Assembly (NCBI RefSeq): GCF_002950945.1
Contig: NZ_CP012673.1
Location: 5,827,001 to 5,891,000 of the forward strand
Source of the DNA: Sorangium cellulosum
Lineage (GTDB): Bacteria; Myxococcota_A; Polyangia; Polyangiales; Polyangiaceae
DNA length: 64,000 nt
Direction: 5' to 3'
Shown here piece after piece: positions 56,266-64,000 of this stretch; position 1 is the first letter of the stretch; each line of letters begins with the position of its first letter. The position numbers and the translations under genes were made by a program. The notes under the pieces were generated by a model that was not told where the DNA came from, searched no databases, and saw nothing but the letters and a program-made list of their open reading frames with translations.

Positions 56266-57171
56266 ATGCGCCCCATGGGCTCGACTCGGACGGCGTGGCA
56301 TATCCTGTTCGCGGCGCTGCTCGTCCAGCGCGGCTCGCGCAGGTTCGAGGTGCGCCGCGAGGTGCCCCTGTCGACCGAGCCGCTCCGGGTGGACTACCTG
56401 CTGTTGCGACGCGAGACCGAGGGGCCGACCGAGCCGGTCGGCACGCTCCGGAAGCTGTGGGATCTGCTGCCCATGGATGCGATCGTCGAGCTCAAGAGCA
56501 TCGGCAGGCCCTACCGCCGTCGCAACCTGGACCGGCTGTTCAGCTACCTGCACCTCTACTACGCCGAAGAGGCCGAGCGCATCGCGCAGCGGGGCGACCT
56601 CTGCGGGGTGCTGCTGGTCCCGTCGCGCACCAGATCGCTCGACGCGGATATGGCGGACCTCGGCCTGGCCTGGGACGATCTCGGCGACGGTTACTGGCAG
56701 CTCAGGGGCGGCGCGTTCGCGCTGGTCGTCGCCGAGGTCGACGCCGTGGCGGAGGCGGAGGACGACGATCTGCTACGCTTGTTCGGACACAGCGAGGCCC
56801 TGACACTTGCGGCCCGCCGGTGGCTGTCGCAGCAGATTGGAGCCAAGGAGGTAGCCATGGAGATTCAGGACTTGGAAGGTTTTGACGAGGTCCTCCGGAA
56901 GCTCTTGGCCAGCCTTCCGCCCGAGCAGGTGCTGTCGGCCTACGCCCCCGAGCAGCGGCTGGCGGGGCTGCCCCCCGAGCAGCGGGTCGCAGGGCTCCCC
57001 CCCGAGCAGGTGCTGTCGGCCTACGCCCCCGAGCAGCGGGTCGCAGGGCTGCCCCCCGAGCAGGTGCTGCTGGCTTTGCCTGACGAAGTGCTCCACGCGC
57101 TCTCCGATGCCTACCTCGATACGCTCTCGAAGGAGACACGGGAGGCCATCCGCGCACGTATCGGACGGTAA
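56266..57171 (+). CDS. PD-(D/E)XK nuclease-like protein with LPPEQ repeats
   Basis: The 301-residue protein starts at ATG 56266 or 56275. The N-terminal part (about 10-200) has the spacing of a restriction-endonuclease fold: an Asp in LRVDYLLLRR (Asp43) and ExK in DAIVELKSIG (Glu75, Lys77), with a helix RRNLDRLFSYLHLYY. It is reminiscent of Rpn-type or Uma2-like nucleases but not a clear member. The C-terminus (about 215-272) carries short repeats LPPEQ(R/V)(L/V)(A/S)(G/A) and YAPEQ, then a helical end. It begins 115 bases after the TIR-NLR gene in the same direction, so it could belong to the same defence-type locus; this is inference. Confidence 0.7.
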   Translation: MRPMGSTRTAWHILFAALLVQRGSRRFEVRREVPLSTEPLRVDYLLLRRETEGPTEPVGTLRKLWDLLPMDAIVELKSIGRPYRRRNLDRLFSYLHLYYAEEAERIAQRGDLCGVLLVPSRTRSLDADMADLGLAWDDLGDGYWQLRGGAFALVVAEVDAVAEAEDDDLLRLFGHSEALTLAARRWLSQQIGAKEVAMEIQDLEGFDEVLRKLLASLPPEQVLSAYAPEQRLAGLPPEQRVAGLPPEQVLSAYAPEQRVAGLPPEQVLLALPDEVLHALSDAYLDTLSKETREAIRARIGR

Positions 57172-57180
57172 CCCCAACCA

Positions 57181-57360
57181 GCAGGTCGCGCCGACCTGGT
57201 CCGGACCACCCCCCAGCCGACCCGCAGGTCGCGCCCGCCTGGTCTTGACCACCCCTCAGCCGACCCGCAGGTCGCGCCCGCCTGGTCTGGACCCCCCCCG
57301 ACCGACCCGCGGGTCGCGCCCCCCCGGTCCGGACCGCCCCAAGCCGACCCGCAGGTCGCC
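57181..57360. repeat. About 43-base imperfect tandem repeat, four copies
   Basis: The motif GACCCGCAGGTCGCGCC recurs at about 57181, 57224, 57268, 57309 and 57351 (spacing 41-44), each followed by GCCTGGTC and a GGACC(A/C)CCCC run. Each unit contains a GACC/GGTC palindrome. It fills the 202-base gap between two convergent genes. Confidence 0.85.
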
Positions 57361-57373
57361 TCAACCTCCCCGT

Positions 57374-58222
57374 CTACAGCCCGTCCGCCTCCGGCTCATC
57401 CACCTCCGGCCCATCCGCCCCCGCGCCAGGCTCCCCCGTCCCCCCGTCCTGCCCCGCCACCCCCGGCGGCGCCTCGGCCGGCTTGCCCCGCGCCGCCGCC
57501 GGACGCCAGTTCTCGATGGGCGCCAAGAGCTGCTGCGCGATCTCCGTCTTCGTCGGATCCCGCCGGCTGATCATCCCCGACACGCGGACCACATAGGTGC
57601 GCAGCGCCTCCACGAGCTCGTCCAGCGCCTCGCGCAGGTTCGTCACCTCGACCTCCGCGCCCTCGACCGGCGACGTGATCCCGAGCGCGGCGCCGTAGTC
57701 CTTGTGCGCCTCGTACAGCCGCTCGAGGATCTTTCCGGCGCCCAACCGCTTCAGCTGCGCCTCAAGCCCGTTGTCCTTGAGGAGCAGAATGCGCGTGTTG
57801 CTCTCGGCCCACTCGAGCTTGTACGCGAGCTGCGTGAACTTCAGCCCCCGCGGAAACAGCGTCGCGCGCGCCGACGTCGCCAGCTCGGCCTCGGGCAGGC
57901 CAGGGATCTTCGACCAGCCGACGAGCACGTCGTGAAGCCCGCTCCAGATGGAGTCCACCGCCAGATCGGCCGCCCGCGCGCGCGCCGTGTCCTCCGCCGG
58001 AACCGACGGCAGGCGCGTCGCCGCCGCCTTGGTCAACGCGCCGAGCGCGACCGTCAGGTCCTCGTGCGCCTCCAGCACCCCCTCGGGGACCTTCCGGGCA
58101 GCACCCCGATCGCCCAGGACACGCCTCGCGGCGGTCAGCACCTCGGTGCCCAGCGCCTGCGCAGACGACGAGTCCAGCTTCGGGAGCTGCACCAGATCAA
58201 CGGCGGTGAAGGTTCGTTTCAT
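57374..58222 (-). CDS. Hypothetical helical protein
   Basis: With ATG 58222 (GGGAGGA eight bases upstream; a GTG at 58228 is possible) the protein has 282 residues. It is almost wholly alpha-helical to about 225 (DLVQLPKLDSSSAQALGTEV, LEAHEDLTVALGALTKAAA, LREALDELVEALRTYVVRVSG), then has an acidic Pro/Gly-rich tail (EAPPGVAGQDGG, DEPEADGL). No signal, membrane segment or known domain is visible. Helical bundles of this sort are common unassigned proteins in Polyangiales. It converges with the PD-(D/E)XK-like gene across a tandem repeat. Confidence 0.75.
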   Translation of the reverse strand: MKRTFTAVDLVQLPKLDSSSAQALGTEVLTAARRVLGDRGAARKVPEGVLEAHEDLTVALGALTKAAATRLPSVPAEDTARARAADLAVDSIWSGLHDVLVGWSKIPGLPEAELATSARATLFPRGLKFTQLAYKLEWAESNTRILLLKDNGLEAQLKRLGAGKILERLYEAHKDYGAALGITSPVEGAEVEVTNLREALDELVEALRTYVVRVSGMISRRDPTKTEIAQQLLAPIENWRPAAARGKPAEAPPGVAGQDGGTGEPGAGADGPEVDEPEADGL

Positions 58223-58602
58223 GATCACATCCTCCCTTGTCGTTATCTGAACGAGGGGTGGCCCTCGCCCGATCCTCGCCTCCTATCCCGACCCCCGGCC
58301 GGTCTCCAGACCGCCGCAGGATCACCGCGCTCCTCCCCGCGCGACGGGCTCGACACATCGCCCGCGACGGGCTCGACCCATCCCCCGCCACGGGCTCGAT
58401 ACATCGCGGACATCCACCAATGCCCCGTCCGTCCGGCCCCGGCACGTGCGACGTTCACCCACCACCGTCGCCGCCTCCATTCAATACCCGACAGCCGCCC
58501 CTCACCCCTGTGTACCGCCCGACCAGGACACCGCCTTGTCCGGTCATAAAAATCCAGTCAATCCCATTGTGGACTAGGTGGAAGAAGCATATAAGGGTAA
58601 CC
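58223..58602. other. Divergent intergenic region with 23-base repeats and a possible promoter
   Basis: Three near-identical 23-base units containing ACGGGCTCGA(C/T)(A/C)CATC start at about 58341, 58364 and 58387. Closer to the secreted-protein gene the sequence becomes AT-richer. TTGTGG (58567-58572) and TATAAG (58590-58595) have 17-base spacing and would be a fair sigma-70-type promoter, but TATAAG overlaps the likely AAGGG ribosome site, which argues against it. Confidence 0.45.
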
Positions 58603-59945
<1,343 letters not shown>

Positions 59946-59961
<16 letters not shown>

Positions 59962-60980
59962 TTCTCGCTCTGATCCGGGCCCCGCGCCGCCTCACCCGCG
60001 CCCTCGACCGCCGGATACGGCTTGCCGAGCGACGCGGGGGGCGTCGCGTCGAACGCGCGCAGGAACGGACGCCGCGCCGCGTCGGGCAGGAGCGCGGCGA
60101 GCCGCTCCAGGAGGCCGCTCGAGGTGAACGCGAGGACCACGATCATCAGCGCGAACGGCGCGACGCTGAAGACCTGCGTCGGCACCGACGGCAGCGCGCT
60201 CTGGCCGAGGCTCGCCAGCGACGAGAGCACCCCGAAGAGGTAGGCGCCGAGCGCCGCCCGCACCGGGTGGAAGCCGCCGAAGATCACGATCGCCAGCGCG
60301 ATCCAGCCGTAACCCGCCGTGTGGCGGTGGCTCCAGCCCGCCTTGAAGTCCAGCGAGTACGCGGCGCCGCCGATGCCCACCAGCGCCCCGCCCACGAGCG
60401 TCGCCGCCGTGCGCACCCGGGCCACGTCCGCGCCGCGCGCGTGCGCCGCCGCGGGCTGCTCGCCCACCGCCCGGAGCAGGAGGCCCGCGCGCGTGCGGTA
60501 GAGGAACAGCCAGACGCCGGCGACGAGGGCGTAGCTCGCGTACACCAGCGGGTCGCTCTGGAAGAAGAGCGGGCCGAGGATCGGGAGGTCGCGCAGCACG
60601 GGGATCGACGCCGCCGGCACGGTCGGCCCGGGGACACGCACGAAGGGGCCGCCGAGCACCGACGAGAGATCCGCGCAGAGCATCGCCAGGACGAAGCCGA
60701 CCGCGATCTGCGACCGCCGCAGGTGGACACCGCCGATCGCCACGACGAGCGCGACGAGCGCCCCCGTGGCCGCCGCGGCGGCGAAGCCGGCGAGCACGCT
60801 GCCGGTCGAGAGGGCGGCGGCGAAGCCCACCATCGCGGCGAGCATCATCGCGCCCTCGGCCGCGAGGTTGATCACCCCGGCGCGCTCGGTCAGCGTCTCG
60901 CCGACCGCGGCGTACACGAGCGGCGTCGACGCGGCGAGGGCGGTCGCGAGCAGCGAGAGGAGCTCGGCGCCGTCCGCCAT
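59946..60980 (-). CDS. Nucleoside-type ABC transporter permease 2
   Basis: The 344-residue inner-membrane protein has about nine membrane helices and follows the BmpA-system permease family: LVYAAVGETLTERAGVINLAAEGAMM near the N-terminus, LRRSQIAVGFVLAMLCADLSS, LLLRAVGEQPAAAHARGADV (the coupling helix) and SLDFKAGWSHRHTAGYGWIALAIVIFGG. The C-terminal 50 residues are a polar extension. Its ATG overlaps the stop of the preceding permease (TGATG), so translation is coupled. With the other permease it forms the membrane channel of the importer. Confidence 0.93.
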
Positions 60981-62023
60981 CAGGAGGTCTCCTCCGCCGC
61001 CGCCGCCGCGCGCGCGCGCGGCGCCGCCGGCTGCCAGGGGGACAGGAGCGCGAGCAGCACGAGCACGCCCTGGAGCACGCCGGAGAGCGAGGACTCCACG
61101 CCTAGCGTCATCGGGAGCTTCAGGCTGCCGACGTTGAGCGCGCTGAAGAACAGGGCGACGGGCGCCAGCAGCGCGGCGCGCCGGCCGGCGAGCATCACGA
61201 CGAGCAGCGCCAGGAACCCGAGGTTGCTCGAGACGTTCGGGATGAGCCGGTGGAACGTGCCGAGCACCTGCAGGGCGCCGGCGAGGCCGGCCAGCGCGCC
61301 CGAGATCGCGAACGCGGCGAGCATCTCGCGGGCCGCCGGGACGCCGAGCACCTCCGCGGCCCGCGGGCCGAGGCCGACCGCCCGCAGGCGGAGCCCGAAG
61401 TGGGTCCGCGCGAGCACCAGCGCGGTCGCGGCGAGCGCCGCCACGGCGAGGAGCAGCGCGGTCGGGCTCAGCTCGGTGCCGCCGAGGGTCGAGAGCCAGA
61501 GCGCGCCGTCGAGCGGCTCGGTGCCCGCCATCGAGGCGACGCCGGGGCGCTTCCACGGCCCGAAGACGAGGTAGAGGACCGCCCCCTGGGCGACGAAGTT
61601 CATGCCGAGGCCGGCGAAGATCTCGCTGACGCGGGCGCGCGTGTGCAGGAGGCCCGTGAGGGCGCCCCAGAGGACGCCGCCGAGCGCCCCCGCCACGAGG
61701 CACGCCGCGACCGCGAGCGCCGCGGGGAGGTGCGGCCACGACACGCGCGCGGCGCCGGTGGCGCAGAGGGCGCCGACCACGAGCTGCCCCTCGATGCCGA
61801 GGTGGTACAGGCCGGCGCGGAAGGTGAAGAGCAGGCCGCTGCCGCAGAGGAGCAGCGGCGCGAGCGTGGCGAACACCCGCGCGGCGGCGTCGGCGGAGCC
61901 GAACGCGCCGTCCCAGAGGCTCGCCGCCACCGCCGCCGGAGAGGCGCCGAGCAGGGCGCAGAGGGCCGCCACGAGGGCGAGCGACAGGGCGACGGGGGCG
62001 CCGCGGGAGAGGACACGGCTCAT
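60980..62023 (-). CDS. Nucleoside-type ABC transporter permease 1
   Basis: The 347-residue membrane protein belongs to the same family as its partner: LLCGSGLLFTFRAGLYHLGIEGQLVVG near the N-terminus, VSEIFAGLGMNFVAQGAVLYL, and the coupling segment LRLRAVGLGPRAAEVLGV. It has about ten membrane helices. The start overlaps the ATPase stop by four bases (ATGA), and its stop overlaps the next permease start. The arrangement (substrate-binding protein, double ATPase, two permeases) matches characterised purine-nucleoside importers such as NupABC. Confidence 0.93.
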   Translation of the reverse strand: MSRVLSRGAPVALSLALVAALCALLGASPAAVAASLWDGAFGSADAAARVFATLAPLLLCGSGLLFTFRAGLYHLGIEGQLVVGALCATGAARVSWPHLPAALAVAACLVAGALGGVLWGALTGLLHTRARVSEIFAGLGMNFVAQGAVLYLVFGPWKRPGVASMAGTEPLDGALWLSTLGGTELSPTALLLAVAALAATALVLARTHFGLRLRAVGLGPRAAEVLGVPAAREMLAAFAISGALAGLAGALQVLGTFHRLIPNVSSNLGFLALLVVMLAGRRAALLAPVALFFSALNVGSLKLPMTLGVESSLSGVLQGVLVLLALLSPWQPAAPRARAAAAAEETS

Positions 62024-63543
62024 CCGGGGAGCTCCGCCGGGGGCCGCGCCGCGGCCGGCGCGCGCTCCTCGACCTCGCCGAGCTCGCCGCTGATCATCCG
62101 GCCGAGCCCGTCCAGGGTGAGCTCGGCCACCGGGACCGGCCGCGAGATCCGGCCGCCGCTGAACACGAGGATGCGGTCGCTGTACCGCAGGAGCTCGTCG
62201 AGCTCGGAGGACGCGAACAGGACGGCCGTGCCGCCCTGGCACCGCGCGAGGAGCTGCTCCCAGACCCACCGGGAGGAGTCGAGGTCGAGGCCCCGCGTCG
62301 GGTGCTCCAGGAGGAGCACGCGGAGGTCCGCGGGGAGGAGCGACAGCTGCGTGCGCTGCTGGTTGCCGCCGGAGAGCAGCTCGACGCGCGTCTCGGGGCG
62401 GCCGCGGATCCGGAACGCCTCGATCGCGCGCTCGGCGGCGCGGCGGCTCTCGCGCAGGTGGAGGAGCAGCCCGGGCCGCGGCGCGCGCAGGGCGACGTGC
62501 TCCTCGAGGGTGAGGCCGGGGATCAGGCCCTCCCGGGCGCGGTCCGCGGGCAGGTAACCCGCGCCGGCGCGGAGGAAGGCCCGGTAGGGGCGGCCGGTCA
62601 GGTCGGCCCCGCCGAGCGCGACGCGGCCCCGCCGCGGCCGCAAGAGGCCCGCCGCGAGGCGGAGCAGGAGGCGCTGGCCGCTGCCCTCGAGGCCGGCGAG
62701 GCCGAGCACCTCGCCCCGGCGGACGGCGAGGCGCGGGAGGTGGAGGTCGAGCCGGTGGTCGCCGAACGCGACGTCCTCGAGCGCGAGCGCCGTGCCCTCG
62801 GCCGCGGTCGGGGCGCGCTCGGGCGGCGCGAGCGCCTTGCCGAACATGAGCGCGACGAGGCGATCGGCGCCGGCCGGCATCTCCGCCTCGCCGGCCACCT
62901 TGCCCTGCCGCAGCACGGTCACCCGGTCGCAGAGCGCCTCGACGTCCGAGAGCTTGTGCGAGACGAGGACGACCGCCTTGCCGTCGTCCTTGAGCCGCCG
63001 CAGCGCGGCGAAGAGCGCCTCCTGCTGCGCGGCGGAGATGCCGGTCGTGGGCTCGTCGAGCAGGAGCGCGCGCACCCCGAGCGACAGCAGCCGCAGGAGC
63101 TCGATCTGCTGGCGCTCCCCCAGGGTGAGCCGGGCAACCTGCTCGTCCGGGTCGACCGAGAAGCCGAAGCGGGCCGCGAGCGCGAGCAGCTCGGCGCGGG
63201 CGGCGCGGCGCGGCAGGAAGACGCCCGCGGGGCGGGGCCGGGCGACGAGGAAGCTCTCCAGGACGGTGAGGGAAGGGAAGTCGAGCGGCTCCTGGTGGAG
63301 CACGCCGACGCCGGCCGCGAGGGCGTCGGCCGGGCTGCCGAGCGCGACGGGGCGGCCGTCGAAGAGGAGGCGGCCCGCGTCCGGGCGGAGGAAGCCGCCG
63401 AGGATGCGGAGCAGGGTGCTCTTGCCGGCGCCGTTCTCGCCGAGCAGCCCGTGCACGGCGCCCGCCTGGAGGACGAGCGACACGTCGTCGCTGGCCCTGA
63501 CCGAGCCAAACCGCTTCGCGATGCGCTCGAGCTCGATCCGCAT
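62020..63543 (-). CDS. Nucleoside-type ABC transporter, double ATP-binding protein
   Basis: The 507-residue cytoplasmic protein contains two fused ABC domains. Domain 1 (about 1-235) has Walker A GENGAGKST (35-43), signature LTLGERQQIELL and Walker B LLLDEPTTG. Domain 2 (about 250-490) has a degenerate Walker A (GLAGLEGSGQRLLLR) as usual for this family, signature LSGGNQQRTQLS and LLLEHPTRG. This two-domain form with an inactive-looking second site is standard for sugar and nucleoside importers. It lies 20 bases downstream of the substrate-binding protein gene. Confidence 0.94.
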   Translation of the reverse strand: MRIELERIAKRFGSVRASDDVSLVLQAGAVHGLLGENGAGKSTLLRILGGFLRPDAGRLLFDGRPVALGSPADALAAGVGVLHQEPLDFPSLTVLESFLVARPRPAGVFLPRRAARAELLALAARFGFSVDPDEQVARLTLGERQQIELLRLLSLGVRALLLDEPTTGISAAQQEALFAALRRLKDDGKAVVLVSHKLSDVEALCDRVTVLRQGKVAGEAEMPAGADRLVALMFGKALAPPERAPTAAEGTALALEDVAFGDHRLDLHLPRLAVRRGEVLGLAGLEGSGQRLLLRLAAGLLRPRRGRVALGGADLTGRPYRAFLRAGAGYLPADRAREGLIPGLTLEEHVALRAPRPGLLLHLRESRRAAERAIEAFRIRGRPETRVELLSGGNQQRTQLSLLPADLRVLLLEHPTRGLDLDSSRWVWEQLLARCQGGTAVLFASSELDELLRYSDRILVFSGGRISRPVPVAELTLDGLGRMISGELGEVEERAPAAARPPAELPG

Positions 63544-63563
63544 GGGGCACCGCCGGCGGGCGG

Positions 63564-64000
63564 CTACTTGCTCGGCCCGGTGATCCCCTGGACGAGCTGC
63601 GGCAGATACCAGATCTGCTGGGGCGTCGCGGACTCGCCGTCCTTGAGGAAATCGGCGCCGTCCTGGTACTTGAGCGGCCCCTTGAAGAGGTCGAGCCCGC
63701 CGGCGAGCGCCTGGATGAAGGTGTCGAGCTGCGCCTTCTGCTCGCCGAGCGCGGGGCCGGGCAGGAAGCCGACGACCGACGCCTCGCCGTTGAGGTCCTT
63801 GAGGTCCGGCGCCGCCCAGACGAACTCGCTCGTGTACTTGCCGGCGCGCGCCTTCTCGATGGTCTCGCGGTAGAGCGGGGTCCAGTTGTAGTAGGCGACG
63901 CCGAGGCAGATGTCCGGCGCGAGGTCGCAGCCGGCCTTGTGGTCGTAGTGGACGTACTTGACCTTCTTGCCGGCCGAGGCCGCCTTCTTGGCCTGGATCG
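63564..64000 (-). CDS. BMP family ABC transporter substrate-binding protein, C-terminal part only
   Basis: The gene starts outside the window; only its last 144 codons are seen, ending with a TAG at 63564-63566. The visible chain contains KVKYVHYDHKAGCDLAPD, CLGVAYYNWTPLYRETIEKA, EFVWAAPDLKDLN, a VVGFLPGPAL turn, LDTFIQALAGGLDLFKGPL, YQDGADFLKDGE and QQIWYLPQLVQGITG. This is the C-terminal lobe of BmpA/Med-type binding lipoproteins, which in characterised relatives bind nucleosides. It is the first gene of the importer operon reading leftward. Confidence 0.9.
   Translation of the reverse strand, partial: IQAKKAASAGKKVKYVHYDHKAGCDLAPDICLGVAYYNWTPLYRETIEKARAGKYTSEFVWAAPDLKDLNGEASVVGFLPGPALGEQKAQLDTFIQALAGGLDLFKGPLKYQDGADFLKDGESATPQQIWYLPQLVQGITGPSK

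Overview
The window is very GC-rich, with ordinary ATG/GTG/TTG starts and long GC-driven antisense reading frames. It carries large modular signalling proteins (Ser/Thr kinases, STAS proteins, a hybrid histidine kinase), many Ala/Pro-rich lipoproteins, a P450 and a type VI secretion accessory island. This points to a myxobacterium of the Polyangiales, most likely Sorangium or a close relative. That assignment is inferred from gene style; no rRNA or tRNA gene was seen. There is no integrase, transposase or CRISPR array.

Layout. 1-6.5 kb: the start of an unknown reverse-strand gene; a membrane-anchored alpha/beta hydrolase; the cysK-cysE cysteine biosynthesis pair; a SelW-like protein and the magnesium channel mgtE. 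Two copies of a long hairpin element sit directly behind the stop codons of the hydrolase and cysE. 6.5-15.2 kb: a Sel1-repeat lipoprotein, a MEDS-histidine kinase-receiver gene broken by an apparent frameshift, a CurA-like reductase and a PHP-UvrD fusion helicase. 15.2-27.7 kb: a type VI secretion accessory island (two DUF2169-pentapeptide fusions, VgrG, two more pentapeptide-repeat proteins, DUF3540, a DUF4150 PAAR-like tip and a small unknown). Its first gene lies between two long palindromic repeats. No sheath, baseplate or recognised toxin gene is present.

27.7-43 kb: single genes of mixed role: a NAGPA-like protein, a RhlE-like RNA helicase with an RPGAPRGDA-repeat tail, an M23 peptidase lipoprotein, a P450, an alpha/beta hydrolase lipoprotein, an SPW-like membrane protein, a very methionine-rich 124-residue protein, a TauE/SafE exporter, a dicarboxylate symporter, a Ser/Thr kinase, a DUF4442 protein, a Uma2 nuclease-like protein and methionine aminopeptidase. 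43-53.4 kb: a LysR DNA-binding fragment, an inositol-phosphatase/ADP-ribosylglycohydrolase fusion, 6-phosphogluconate dehydrogenase, an RsbR-like STAS protein and a 1705-residue kinase-ATPase-GAF-STAS protein. 53.4-58.2 kb: a TIR-NB-ARC-TPR (NLR-like) gene broken inside its Walker A motif, followed by a PD-(D/E)XK-like protein with LPPEQ repeats and a hypothetical protein. 58.6-64 kb: a secreted thrombospondin-type-3 protein and a BmpA-type nucleoside ABC importer operon that runs off the right end.

Best leads: the 3'-end hairpin family with covarying stems, the pentapeptide/DUF2169 type VI island, the methionine-repeat protein and the degraded or mis-sequenced TIR-NLR locus.
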